From assembly GCA_964034945.1 (NCBI GenBank), contig OZ035963.1, positions 39,004,361-39,068,360 of the forward strand: a stretch of DNA of 64,000 nt, in the 5' to 3' direction. The notes below the pieces were generated by a model. It saw only the letters and a program-made list of their open reading frames with translations. It ran no database searches and was not told the origin of the DNA. Of this stretch, positions 33,748-46,454 are shown one piece after another; within the stretch, counting starts at the first letter, position 1, and every line of letters starts with the position of its first letter. A program made the translations under genes and the position numbers. This stretch comes from Chrysopilus asiliformis. Lineage: Eukaryota > Arthropoda > Insecta > Diptera > Rhagionidae.

Positions 33748-34318
33748 GAAACATAACAAAAGCTATAATTGCCAATCTGGCAATGATTGGAGACCCGTAT
33801 GGTGATATTCGTATCAAAATTCGAACAGTTGTACCAAAATTCCACTTTGAAGTCAAACTTTCCAATAAGATTTTTTAAAATTTATTCCAATCGGATTTTG
33901 ATGTATGGGAGTTTTATGTAGAATCATATCCTAAATAACTTTTGTTCTTGGACTTTTTTGATAAGATGCACCGTTTTTGAGATATTCACAAAAACCGTTT
34001 TCGTTCGTATGGGGGGTACCCCCCCTAATAGTCCATTTTTGCCCATTAACGAACTTAGCCTCGCATTTTACGAAAAACGGATCTGCGCAAAATTTCAAGT
34101 CTCTAGCTCAATTCGTGCGCCCGCAATCCGCGCCACAGACAGACGGACAGACGGACGGACAGACGGACAGACAGACGGACGGACATGCATAAATTAATTA
34201 TTTTTATCATTCTAAATACACTGGTGTAATTCATTTTTATGTGTGATGACGGGATCTTGGCGTTACAAACGGTAAGGCAAAGTTAATATACCCTTTGGTT
34301 TCACCATACGGGTATAAA
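33748..34318 (+). mobile_element. mini-me-like element, full copy
   Basis: ACATAACAAAAGC to GGGTATAAA, with the hairpins and a short (GTCY)n tract at 34136-34190. Confidence 0.85.
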
Positions 34319-34430
34319 CATCCACAAAAATACAAAAATAATTATAAAATAACGGTCAACAACAAAAACAAATCCACAAAAATAATATAACATTTGGTAT
34401 ATTATTTTTTGTTTTTGAAGGCCTATAAGC

Positions 34431-34864
34431 TAGGGATGTCAAATTTTTGAAAAAAACCGGTTTTCGGTTAAACCGGTTTTTAAGACTTCGGTTTAAACCG
34501 GGCCGGTTTAACCAGATCCAAAAAACTGGTTATTAAAATACCGAAAAACCGTTTTGTTCAAATTGGGTAGGTTAGGTCTTAGACGCAACAAATACACTAT
34601 AATACAAACAAAACACGTCAAGTGCCATATAATCCATTAAGAGGCCATAAATTGCACAATATAATATTGTATTTGGTTTAGAGTGCCTAAAAAGAAATGT
34701 TCCTAACAAATCAGTTGCACGAAAATTAATTTAAAATTATTTTTCCGTACAAAATAAATGATCGGTTTTTTGAATGGTTTTTGGCTTTACAAAAAAACAC
34801 CGGGTATAACCGTGCAAAAAAACACCGGGTAACCGGTTTAACCGGTTCTTTTTTGACATCCCTA
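34431..34864. mobile_element. hAT-type MITE (AACCGGTTT-rich)
   Basis: Ends TAGGGATGTCAAA and TTTGACATCCCTA. The 8-bp duplication is CTATAAGC/CTATAAGG with one mismatch. AAACCGGTTT palindromes lie at both sides. Non-coding. Confidence 0.85.
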
Positions 34865-34926
34865 CTATAAGGCATGAAATTCCAATAGAGTTCAATGCTA
34901 GAAGGTCACATATATAACATGAATTA

Positions 34927-35875
34927 GAAATTTTATGTAGAACCATATTCTAAATAACTTTTGTTCTTGCACTTTTTTGATAAGATGCACCGTTTTTGAG
35001 ATATTCGCAAAAACGTTTTCGTTCGTATGGGCGGTACTCCCCCTAATGGTCCATTTTTGCTCATGAACGAACTTGGCCTCGCATTTTACGAAAAACGGAT
35101 CTGCGCAAAATTTCAAGTCTCTAGCTCAATCCGTGCGCCCGCAATCCGCGCCACAGACAGACGGACAGACGGACGGACATGCAAAAATTAATTATTTTTA
35201 TACCCGTATGGTGAAACCAAAGGGTATATTAACTTTGCCTTACCGTTTGTAACGCCAAGATCCCGTCATCACACAAAAAAATGAATTACACCAGTGTGTT
35301 TAGAATGATAAAAATAATTAATTTTTGCATGTCCGTCCGTCTGTCTGTCTGTCTGTCCGTCTGTCTGTCTGTGGCGCGGATTGCGGGCGCACGGATTGAG
35401 CTAGAGACTTGAAATTTTGCGCAGATCCGTTTTTCGTAAAATGCGAGGCTAAGTTCGTTAATGGGCAAAAATGGACCATTTGTGGAGAGGGTACCCCCCA
35501 TACCAACGATAGCGATTTTTGTGAATATCTCAAAAACGGTGCATCTTATCAAAAAAGTCTAAGAACAAAAGTTATTTAGGATATGATTCTACATAAAACT
35601 CCCATACATCAAAATCCGATTGGAATAAATTTAAAAAAATATTATTGGAAAGTTTGACTTCAAACTGGAATTTTAGTACAACTGTTCGAATTTTGATACG
35701 AATATCACCATACGGGTTTTCAATAATTGCCAGATTGGCTATTATAGCTTTTGTTATGTTTATCATTCTAAACACACTGGCGTAATTCATTTTTGTGTGT
35801 GATGACGGTATCTTGGCGTTACAAACGGTAAGGCACAGTTAATATACCCTTTGATTTCACCATACGGATATAAAA
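34927..35875 (+). mobile_element. mini-me-like element interrupted by another copy
   Basis: A 5'-truncated forward copy runs to about 35198, stops in its ATTATTTTTA stretch, and resumes at about 35761 (ATCATTCTAAACACACTGG) to its 3' hairpin near 35870. The sequence between is an inverted copy of the same family. Confidence 0.85.
35198..35760 (-). mobile_element. mini-me-like element inserted within a mini-me-like element
   Basis: Complete inverted copy, TACCCGTATGGTG to TTTTGTTATGTT, with (GTCY)n at 35333-35375. Comparison with the uninterrupted form (for example 34190-34215) shows the inserted unit is bounded by A runs. Confidence 0.85.
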
Positions 35876-36239
35876 AAAACTCGGCTACAATAAATTCAAT
35901 ATTAAATAAAAAAAATTAAAAACTTTTAATGGAGAGAGAGAATATTGTCTGATCACCATGGGTGGATTCTCTAACTTTCAATATAACAATTTCATGAGAA
36001 TTCTGATTTTCGATGTGAACTAAACCAGGTTTTATTTGCAGTGGCGTAGCGAGGGTTCATGGCGCCCGGGGCGGAAGTTAAATTTGCCGCCCTAAAATGA
36101 TTTTTCTATTACTGACGCATACTTCGATTGGCGTGTCGTTTACAAGTAAATTCCCGTGTTTTTGTTGATAATCAAATGTCAACCAATAATCCGTCTCTTG
36201 TTGAAAACGACACGATAATCATAAAGAGGATGTAGAGGA

Positions 36240-36806
36240 TGGTAAAACCAATGGGTATACTAACTTTGCCTTACCGTTTGTAACACCAAAATCCCGTCAT
36301 CATACACACCAGTGTGTTTATAATGATCAAAAAAGTCGATTTCTGGATATCCGTCCGTCCGTCCGTCTGTCTGTCTGTCCGTCCGTCCGTCCGTCTGTCT
36401 GTCTGTCCGTCCGTCCGTGCGTCTGTCCGTCCGTCTGTCTGTCCGTCCATCTGTGGCGCGTATTGCGGACCCACGGAAATTTTGCACAAAGCCGTTTTTC
36501 CTAAAATGCGAGGTTAAGTTCGTTAATGTGCAAAAACGGACTCGCCATATGAACTAAACGTTTTTTACGGTGCATCTTATCAAAAAAGTCCAAGAACAAA
36601 AGTTGTTTAGGACACGTTTTTACATAAATCTCCCATATATCAAAATCCAATTGGAAGAACTTTTAAAAAAATCTTATGGGAAAATTTGACTTCAAATTGG
36701 AATTTTGATACCACCCTTCGCCGTTCAATTAAACTTGAAAAAATGTCATATCACCATACGGGTCTTCCATAATTGCCAGATTGGCAATTAAAGCTTTTTT
36801 ATGTTT
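36240..36806 (-). mobile_element. mini-me-like element inside the hAT
   Basis: Diverged inverted copy with (GTCY)n at 36350-36455 and the family's 5' hairpin (GCCAGATTGGC) near 36775. Confidence 0.8.
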
Positions 36807-37007
36807 CAAGGTGAAGACTGGTTTAAACCAAACGTTACTCAAAAACTGATTGACCAGTACAAAAGTTATATTAAAAATTGTAAGCAATAATTTCAAATTT
36901 TTTTAAAAGAAAAAAATGTTTGTCACATGTTTCTACAAAAACACTTTTCTGGCTTTTTGGACTGAAAATTCTGTATTATGCTGTCGAAATTGATTTATTT
37001 GGTTAAT

Positions 37008-37120
37008 TCTTCCTCAATTGACAAAAGAGCCAAGTTGCTTAATCTTAACGTGCTCATAGTCGATCTCAAATAATTTTTTATAAGCTTTAGCTTCGAAAAA
37101 CTCCTTTCGCAACTTGCTAC
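37008..37120 (-). pseudogene. hAT transposase dimerisation domain remnant
   Basis: Minus-strand codons give ERSFSKLKLIKNYLRSTM followed by RLSNLALLSIEEE, the C-terminal hAT dimerisation domain. It is cut off upstream by the palindromic MITE at 37138. The rest of the transposase is not recognisable. Confidence 0.85.
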
Positions 37121-37137
37121 GCTTATTCCTATTGTTA

Positions 37138-37521
37138 TGCTACATTTACACGAATGACAAATTTGTCATTTTTTTCTTGTCATTATGTTAATTCCCGTGT
37201 AAATGGCATAATTTTTATAATTTTTTCTGTCAGAAAATGTCAATCTCTCATAAAAGAATGAACTTGTCCATTCTTTTATGCCAGATTGTCATTCGTGCAA
37301 ACGCAATATTAGTTATGACAAAAGTTGAATACTAAAGTTGTCATAACTAATATTGCGTTTGCACGAATGACAATCTGGCATAAAAGAATGGACAAGTTCA
37401 TTCTTTTATGAGAGATTGACATTTTCTGACAGAAAAAATTACAAAAATTATGCCATTTACACGGGAATTAACATAATGACAAGAAAAAAATGACAAATTT
37501 GTCATTCGTGTAAATGTAGCA
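37138..37521. mobile_element. near-perfect palindromic MITE, 384 bp, TTA duplication
   Basis: Two arms of about 180 bases are almost exact inverted copies around a loop of about 20 bases near 37320-37338. Ends TGCTACATTTACACG; TTA flanks both sides (37135-37137, 37522-37524), the PIF/Harbinger-type duplication. Confidence 0.88.
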
Positions 37522-38252
37522 TTAGAAAGATTCGAAGCATTGTCGCTATATCTTTTAACACCCAATTTTTTCATTTGTTCCGAAACGTGTTGAAACATTT
37601 TTTTAAAATTTGTTCCGAAATGTCGTGAATTTGCCGCCCCATAAAGAGTGCCGCCCGGGACGGACCGCCCCCCCCCTGCCCCCCCCCCCCCCTTGCTCCG
37701 CCACTGTTTATTTGTTTTAATCGATATAACCAAAATTTTTCTTTTCCGTTAGCAACTTCGTTATACAACGATTCCACTGTACCTGGAAAAATTTCAAAAA
37801 AGCTGATGGTCATCATTTCATTAACAAAAAATCATCTGCCAGACAAACTTATACAGCCAAGCGGTTATTGCAGACAAAAACAAAACTAAATTAAGCGGTT
37901 CATTTCTTTTGAGAAGTAAAAATACGCAATATTGTTTGGAATATTATGGCAAAACAAATGTGGGAAAAGCAATTAATAATTATGCAATCTAGTCTCAACC
38001 GGCTTACGTTATTCATGCTTTGTGATATGTGGGGCACAATAGAGAAACGAACAGAGAGAACGATGAAAACATCAAAGTAAATCAAAAAGTCGTTGAAAAA
38101 ATAAACTTCTTTAAAAAATTCAGTGGACCTCAAATTTAAATCAGAAAACTTCCAACATTACTTAACCTTGAAAATCTTACTTATTTTTTGAAATTGGTTG
38201 CATACTTTGTTAAACATTTTTGGAACAATACCCCTGAACAATTAACTACTAA

Positions 38253-38985
38253 AGCCTAGTACGCAGTTCGAGTAAAATGAAATTTTAACGCGGTCTCCAA
38301 ATTGGCACATTAAAACCGAAGTAAAAACTGTTTGTGGAGAAATCAAATTGACAGCTAAGATTCGTGGAGAAAAAACATTGACAGCCGAGCAAGAAGTTTC
38401 TGATTTTTGTGTATTCTGAATTTTAAAAGTTAATAATATGGATGACAATCTGCTAGACGACATAATGGTTTCTGCATCATCACTCGTAGTCCAAATGCTT
38501 GAACTGGACAGCAGAAGCCCGCCGTCGATTTGGGTTAATCCCTATTTAAAGGAACGAAAAACGAAGGGTCGCTTTGCTACAGACGTCTGAAAGTTTTTAA
38601 TTTGCTGAAGAAGGTTTAATAATATGATATATATATTTCGAAATCATAAGCAACGTTCAATTCGTCAATTTCTTCAAAATCCAAATATTCTTCCATTTTT
38701 TTAAATTAAAAAACCACACTCGTTAAGAAAACTGGAAACAGAACCTCTATTATTTTCATCTGTCAAATTTTTACCCCGAATTTAATGTACCGAACAGTTA
38801 AAATGCTGGTAAAATCAAGTGGAGACTTTCAACGCCATCTAGTGTAGGCAACATTGCAACATGAGTTTTTGACATCATTTTACCAGCGAACTGCGTACCG
38901 CTTGGTAAAATTTCTGATGTTAAATTTAAGCGCAGTGTTAAATTTGTATAGGAAATTTCATTTTACTCGAACTGCGTACTAGGCT
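38253..38985 (+). mobile_element. PIF/Harbinger deletion derivative, 733 bp
   Basis: Ends AGCCTAGTACGCAGTTCGAG and its complement with TAA on both sides. From about 38437 a short frame reads MDDNLLDDIM, then SPPSIWVNPYLKERKTKGRF, the N-terminus of a Harbinger nuclease, then stops. Confidence 0.85.
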
Positions 38986-40440
38986 TAAGTATTGACATTA
39001 CTTATCAGCTTAATTGACCCCACAATCAAGCAACTTACACCAGAAGGTGAGCCACAAATTCAGAAACCCAAGGATGCAACTTCCCACGTAGATCTAGTTT
39101 TAACATGCAACGCATTTTTCGAGTGCTTAAGAAAACTTATATAAGACCTCTCCAATGATATTATAAGCATTAGTCAGCAAATCTGTTACTTAAAAGATAC
39201 ACAAATTACACTTTCGAGCGCAAAAAGTGGGACCAAGGTTATACGACAGTTTCAGTGATTAAAGCTAAAACAAAAATTTTAAAATGTTACATATTCCGGG
39301 AATGAATAACCAATAAGTTTTTAATTTCAATCTGTTTCAAACAAATATAATTGTCAAAAAGTCTTAATTTTTTTTTTACTCAAATTACATACAAAGATTG
39401 CAAAACATGCCCACATATTGTGTATCTTTTTAACGTTAACTTTCTGTGAAGCCTTAATAAGAGTTTTGTCATAAACGCAAATAAAAATAATCGAAAAGCA
39501 GTCAAGAGGTATTGTAAGTGTAAATATATTGACTTTTTTGTGAGGTGTACGCATTGGAATGTAATGAAAAACTTATTATAAAATCTGTATATTAAAAAGG
39601 CAAAGCGATTTTGCATTAAATTTTTTCGTAGCCCGATAATGCGTATATTCCGCTAATTCATTGACCAAATCCGTAAAAAAAGCAATGCATTTCGGTCCTT
39701 TGGATAATTCCTATTTTTTTCCTGCCTTCGGGTCGACAAAAAGTTTCAAAATTCGTCTTTTCAGATGTAGAATCCCGTTAATTTTTATAACTTTGTCTCT
39801 TCCAATTTTGGTTCGTTTTCCGCAGTGTACTTCCAATTTTGGTTTGTTTACAGTTCTTTCGTTTCCGTTATGTTAGTTAAACACGTTGGCCGAGTTACTG
39901 CACTTTCACCGGACAGCGTTGTGAACATAGATATCGTACTACTAGATCGCGGCACTCGAACAATTCCACAGCAAAAATATGAGACAGCGTGACTATGGTT
40001 GTCTCATTTTTTCTTCGAACTTTAGTGATGTCAGATGTTCGAATCAACAAAATCAATAACACTTGAATTATATGTTTTACGTCGAACTCATAAGACTTAT
40101 ACACAGGTTGCAAACATTTTTTAGGGAATTGCATATTAATGTATGTGGCAACTCTGAATATTAACATGAATAATCGGTATAGGGATTGAATAATATTCCG
40201 TCGGGGACCTGCATAAGCATTTTTTCCAGAATTTAAATTTCCCAGAATTTACTAGCTTTGTCCCTTTTTTTCGTCATAGCTTTTTGACATTTCAGTGGCC
40301 CATTTGAGATAGCAAATGGCTTGATCTAGTCTAATAGTACGATATCTCTGGTTGTAAAACAACGAACGACGTAAAAAAATTCAACTTTGATTGGCAACTC
40401 GGCCGCGTTTTTCGTCAGTGCAAAAACTCAAATGATATTG
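38986..40440. other. no gene recognised
   Basis: AT-rich sequence with only short unsupported frames. No TIR pairs were noticed. Confidence 0.4.
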
Positions 40441-40443
40441 ACC

Positions 40444-41550
40444 GGTTTCCCACTTGTCCTCAAACGGGTAGATTTACTCCAGTTTTTCGGGCCAGGGGTA
40501 ATCGGAGACGACTGGGGAAATGCACCGCTCGAAACCTCGGCGGAACTTAGAGGAAACGCACACATAAACAAGTGTGGACAGACAGGTTGAGAAAATTTTG
40601 GAATGAACGATGACTCATTATGCGTTTGACCTGCGGGGCGACAACATCTAAGCGAGGTGTCCCACTGGCCATCAGCTGCTGCAGCTGACTGATCACGATA
40701 TCAGTTGCACATGTAATCCAATGGCGCATGGCACACTGCAAAAAATGTGCAGCTTCATGTCTGCGACACAAAGCTGACTTTTTTGAACTGACCTAAATGT
40801 AGCTGATATCATGAACATCTCGGGTAGTTTCTAATGTCATTTTTGTTAGATTAAATAAAATAAAATGATAATTTTCAATATTTTTTTCGTCTGGCGGTAA
40901 TAATTGTCATCAGTGGCACAGTCTATAAAGGTAGCATGGCCACTCTCTAGGTTATAGGCTCTCTACTTCATATAATGTTGACTTTACAATTACTAGTTGG
41001 GGACATCATAAAATTTTGACAAGTCTGTTTAACTAATAAACTTTTGAACAAGTGGAAATAAATGCGATGTCCATCGAATAGGAAAAATTAAACACAGGAA
41101 TCGTACAAGCTGTAGGAAAAGGTAAATGTTTGTACGATTGCACAGATTCAGTTTTTTTAGCAGAGAAATAAGGAGAAGTTCTTCCTCCGAGTCCGACATT
41201 TTGACGTTTGAGGTCAGCTGATCCCAGTTCAGTGTGTCATGTCAACTGATCGAATCAGTTCATGCAGCTGCGCGACCTGATGTCGGGATCAGTCAGCTGC
41301 AGGAGCTGATGTGCCAGTGGGGCATCTCCCTGTAAGGGGAATTCGAAAGCTACTGCGGCAACACGCTTCTTTCTGTGCATTTCTTGATGTTTCCTTTTCA
41401 ACAGTTCACTTGCGAATAAGAAACATTTTTCTTGGTGACACACACACATATTGAAATGAGGTGTATAGATATTCTTTTGAAGAACGAAGCAAATAAGGAG
41501 GGCATGGATCAATCCGTTTGACGAAGCGCAAATAGGACAAGTGGGAAACC
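40444..41550. mobile_element. MITE pair, outer
   Basis: GGTTTCCCACTTGTCCT at the left and its complement at the right define an outer element. No clear duplication. It contains a second inverted-repeat element (40654-41328). Confidence 0.6.
40654..41328. mobile_element. MITE nested in 40444-41550
   Basis: TIRs GAGGTGTCCCACTGGC and GAGATGCCCCACTGGC continue through CTGCAGCTGACTGATC. Non-coding. Confidence 0.65.
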
Positions 41551-42239
41551 AGCCATTTGTAGAACGCGGTTTTGACGAAGTAAAACGGCGACCAGCGCGG
41601 AGTATTTCGACGAACGCCTTCCGATGAGCATTATAGGGTAAATCGATAACTAATACATTTATACGCCCTAAATGTTAAACTCGTCTGCTGCGGCGAAAAC
41701 AGTGTTTGAGAGTTCGAAGATAACTTACTATTTTAGATTGAAAATTCTGGAAAATTTAATGTTGTGGGTAAAATCAGATAAAATTTAGATTTGAAAATAG
41801 TTGTTTGAGTGCGATAACTTTTTCGATAAGTATAAATAATCGGGCTGTTGTGTATCTCAACAATTTGTGTGCTGACTGCTGTTGCTTAAATTTTGCCAGT
41901 AATCCAAATAACTAAGCAAATTTCTATTATCATATTCGAAACACAAAAAACTTGAGGAATAGTTAGTTTGCAGTTCAGAATGCCAAAAAATGCTTGACCC
42001 TACAAATTTCCATTGGATATTTTTGGAATAGCCGTATTGACTCTGTAATTCGAAATCTGCAAATGTTGCTGCAATCGATAAAACTCTCATACAAGGCATA
42101 CACCAACAAAAGGATACGCATTTTTTCCTACATTGAATTTTTCATGTAGGCACATGTATAGTATGTATTTTTATTTACGCAAATAAAGATCGCATTTATT
42201 CGTATGTTTTTCATTATTTAACCCTTGATAATTCGTAAT
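41551..42239. other. no gene recognised
   Basis: AT-rich sequence without a supported gene or bounded element. Confidence 0.4.
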
Positions 42240-44336
42240 CAGTGTTGGGGTTATCTAGATAATAATTATCTAGATAATCATCTAGATAAAAAAAAATGTT
42301 ATCTTTATCTTATCTAGATAACACCCCAAAAAAGTTATCTTTATCTTATCTAGATAAAGGAAAATCCCATTTATCTAGAGATAATCGTTACCACCGAAAA
42401 TCAAAAAATTAAATCTGAAAAAATGCTGAAACGAAATTGTTTTCTGCATACTTTTGAAAACCTAAAAAAATTTTTTAGGAACAGTTTTATACTTGGCAAC
42501 AATTTTTGTTTACGGACAAGGAAGCGAAGTGTCACTCTTTCCCTCGCCTCTCTTCTCTTGTCCATAAAAAAAAAGTTCTGCCAGTAACTGTTGCCAAGTG
42601 TAAACCGGGCTATGAACGAAATAAAAAATCATAACGTTATAAATTTCCTTACGTAGCAAAATTAAACTTATATTTCGTGACGTTATTTCGTTTTGTATCG
42701 ATAAAAAACTTAATTTCGTTACGTTATAATGTTATTATTCCGTTACACATTGTATTGAAACTGAAAACAAAAAAACGCACTGTAATAATACTTTATCACA
42801 AAGTAATTCAGTTCAGTTTCCATAAAAATAAATTGTATAACAAATAATAAAACTCAGCAAAAAGAAAATACAAATAAAAACGGAAAAAAAATGTGATTAT
42901 TAAGTTAAAAAATCAATAAAAAATACAAAAGACAAAAAATCACACAAAAGTTTTGTTCATTAAAAACATAACAAAAGCTATAATTGCCAATCTGGCAATC
43001 ATTGAAAACCCGTATGGTGATATTCGTATCAGTTGTATCAAAATTCCACTTTGAAGTCAAACTTTCCAATAAGATTTTTTAAAATTTACTCCAATCGGAT
43101 TTTGATGTATGGGAGTTTTATGTAGAATCATATTCTAAATAACTTTTGTTCCTGGACTTTTTTGATGAGATGCACCGTTTTTGCGATATTTAAAAAAAAC
43201 GTTTTCGTTCGTATGGGGGGTACCCCCCCTGATGGTCCATTTTTGCCCATTAACGAACTTAGCCTCGCATTTTACGAAAAACGGATCTGTGCAAACTTTC
43301 AAGTCTCTAGCTCAATCCGTGCGCCCGCAATCCGCGCCACAGACAGACAGACGGACAGACGGACAGACAGACAGACAGACGGACAGACGGACAGACGGAC
43401 AGACGGACAGACGGACAGACGGACAGACGGACAGACGGACAGACAGACAGACGGACAGACGGACGGACATGCAAAATTCAACTTTTTTTATCATTCTAAA
43501 CACACTGGTGTAATTCATTTTTTTGTGTGATAACGGGATCTTGGCGTTACAAACGGTAAGGCAAAGTTAATATACCCTTTGGTTTCACCATACGGGTATA
43601 AAAACTGTCTCCACAAAAGCGTGATTTTGATATCAAAGATATAGAATTTTTTTATAGAATTTCGCTCTACTTCTGGAGTTACTAAAAAGAAAATCTTTTC
43701 GCTACCAAAAAACTTGCTTAGAAGATTTCCATTTTTGTATCTCCAGAAATAGAGTGAATCTGGCCAAAACAAAATCCGATTTAGAATCAAAATACGATTA
43801 AAAACAATACTCCAATATTTTTGATTAAATTTAATGTCTGTGGGGTTATACTTGATGAACTTTTGTGGGAAATTTCACAAAAAATAATACTGAACAAAAC
43901 AAGGAAATACTAATAAACAACGAAAAAACGTAATATTTTTTCGTTTTTCGTTATGGTAACGGAATTGAATTTCTATAACGTTCATTATAACGTAATTTTG
44001 ATGAAAAAGCCCGAAAATCATTTCGTTATTTCGTTACGTTACGATAACGTTTCTTATCCGTTTTCTTTTATTATTATTTCGTTTCTTATTATATTTAAAT
44101 TGGAAATCAAGAAAAGCAAAAAATTTTGTGCTATTTTTTTAGTACGTAATTTTGAATTTTGTGCAATGTCAAAATAAATATTTATCTAAAAATTATCTAG
44201 ATAATTTGGCTTTTTATCTTATCTTATCTATTATCTTTCATATTTTCATTATCTATTATCTTATCTAGATAAACATTACGAGCATTTATCTTTATCTTTA
44301 TCTAGATAAAAAAATAATTATCTGGCCCCAACACTG
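42240..44336. mobile_element. hAT-type element of TATCTAGATA palindromes
   Basis: Ends CAGTGTTGGGG and CCCCAACACTG with a perfect 8-bp duplication TTCGTAAT (42232-42239, 44337-44344). Many TTATCTAGATAA palindromes lie near both ends. Inside are AACGTTATAA-type repeats and a mini-me-like copy. No transposase coding. Confidence 0.9.
42964..43604 (+). mobile_element. mini-me-like element, full copy with the longest microsatellite
   Basis: AACATAACAAAAGC to GGGTATA in an A run. The (GTCY)n tract spans about 43341-43470, alternating GACA and GACG units. The frames over it are not genes. Confidence 0.88.
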
Positions 44337-44368
44337 TTCGTAATTCCGCTAATTCGAATACCACGCGG

Positions 44369-44624
44369 CGAATATCTCAAAAACGGTGCATTTTATTAAA
44401 AAAGTGAAAGAACGAAAGTTATTTAGGATATGATTCTACATAAAACTTCCATACATCAAAATTCGATTGGGATAAATTTTAAAAAATCTTATTGAAATGT
44501 TTGACTTCAAAATGGAATTTTGACACAACTGTTCCCCGTTCACTTAAATTTCGAACAATGCCATATTACCATACGGGTTTTCAAAAATTGCCAGAGTAGC
44601 AATTATAGCTTTTGTTATGTTTTT
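44369..44624 (-). mobile_element. mini-me-like element, 5' fragment
   Basis: Inverted 5' part only, ending TTTTGTTATGTTTTTG. The microsatellite and 3' hairpin are missing. Confidence 0.75.
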
Positions 44625-45351
44625 GAAATATCTTTACAGTCATTTTGACTCCAGAATCGAATTCATCCCCGGATGAGATTTTATCCATTTTGCTTTTTCC
44701 TGGGTATTTTTCAAATATTTTTTTGTTTAAGGCCTCACACGATGACTTTTTCATTGGTCCAATTTGGATAAAATGGGGCCAAGTTTCCAGTTTGAGTTTC
44801 CAATACATGCTAATTCATTTCCGAAGTTCTTTTATTTGAAATCCCACACGATGGGTAACAATAGAGTAAGAACAATTTGTTTGTCTTCTGTCAGCATGCG
44901 CAGATAATTTAAACGTCTCCCCCTCGGGGTGGTGCTGGAGGGGAGATAAAATAAAAAAAAACACAATAACCAAGGAAAATTTTAAGGACCGAATATATGT
45001 TCAAATTGAAAATTACACAGTTGCCAACAAAGAATAACACATTTACTTTTGACGTGGATACGTCTTCGACTTTGGTTATGGGGGTACAAATTAGAAAATC
45101 GGCTTGCTGCCATGATAGCAATCGATAATTTGTGGTGACATCCGAACAGAAACTGTGTTATAAAATGCAGCCAACATTAAAGCATTGTTTAGGGTATTTT
45201 GTTATGTTAAACTATGTTCAATTATCTTTTTAAGAATCAAAATCTAAATTTTCACTGCCGCTGTTATGCTGTGTTTGCTGTAGTACAGAATTCACATTTA
45301 TACTCTTTTTATGCTTCTCCTTTATGTGTATTGAATCTGATGTATTGAAAG

Positions 45352-46454
45352 CAGTGATGCGCATGATAAAAAAAATTTTGTATCAAATTTTTCAGAAAAA
45401 AGTATCAAAAAGTATCAACCTAATTCAGCAGTCACATGACGCTGTTTTGCCAGCGCTGCTAGCTGTTTGGCTGTTAGCAGCCGTTTCAGCAGCACCGTGT
45501 GAACCCTAGTAGGCTGCTACAAACAGCAGCAGCGCGATGATTTTAGCAGCGCTATTGAAGTAGAGACCGTTCTACTTTGCCAGCGCTACTAGGGATCACG
45601 TGACCCTGTTGCATGGTTACTGAGCTGTCAAAAGTCTGATAAGTGGAAAAGTTTGTTTATTTTAAGTTGTTATTTTACGTTTATTCATTTAAATTTGTGT
45701 TTTACGTTTATTATTTAAAAAATCGCCCAAATTCAAATATCAAACGACGGTTTTGCTGTTTGCCGCAACTCAATATCTAGCAGCGCTGGCAAAACAGCGT
45801 CGTGTGACTGCCGCATAAGGAAAAGACGTAAAAAACGTAAAAAAAGCAGCAACAATTTTATTTTCGGAAAAAAATCATAATTTTCAGATTATTTGTTATA
45901 ATTTCGAAACTAGCAGGTCGATTCTTCTATATAATCACATACAAAAAATCAAATGTACAACAAAAAAAAAAAACATTTCATTGGTTTAAATAACACAATT
46001 AATTACGTAAAGAAAAAATAAAACTACAGAATTACTGGAGTATAATATTTTCATATATGTAATTCTTTTGAAAACATAATACATTCCACCGTGCTCAAGT
46101 CAAAGCGGTTGGACTTTTTTTGTTTTTATCACATTTAGTTCTGAAATTGTCCGTCTTATTCGTCTGCACATATTCAGGAAAATGAATTGTATTTACATAG
46201 CAATACGGCTTATTTCTTGCTTAACATTACAGGCAGGCTGAGTACAGGATAATGCGATAATTTGTGTAGTGTTTACCAACTTCCGCATAATGTTGACTGA
46301 CACAATTTTAATTTGAAAAAAACCTTTAACTGTCATTTTTTTAAAAAGTATCAATTTCATGATATTTAGGGAAAAATGTATCTTTGTATCAAAAGTGAAA
46401 TTTATGAAAAAGAAGTATCGAAATTGATACAAATGTATCAAATGCGCATCACTG
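45352..46454. mobile_element. hAT-type MITE with a nested Harbinger-type MITE
   Basis: Ends CAGTGATGCGCAT at both sides, with the 8-bp duplication ATTGAAAG perfect on both flanks. AGTATCAA/TTGATACA repeats lie near the ends. No coding. The stretch 44625-45343 to its left shows no gene. Confidence 0.88.
45424..45815. mobile_element. PIF/Harbinger-type MITE nested in the hAT
   Basis: TIRs share CAGTCACATGACGCTGTTTT (one mismatch) and CCAGCGCTGCTAG, with TAA on both sides. It is GC-richer than its host. Confidence 0.8.

Larger units (their letters stand above)
36039..37706 (-). mobile_element. hAT element, degenerate, with two nested insertions
   Basis: Ends CAGTGGCGTAGCGAGG and CCTTGCTCCGCCACTG with a perfect 8-bp duplication TTTATTTG (36031-36038, 37707-37714). 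A transposase tail survives at 37008-37120. A mini-me-like copy (36240-36806) and a palindromic MITE (37138-37521) are inserted in it. Confidence 0.9.

Noticed and set aside
40387..40771. Short frames on both strands
   Set aside because: They overlap MITE ends and have no domain.
43330..43480. CRISPR-like regular array
   Set aside because: Four-base units without spacers, in a eukaryotic transposon.
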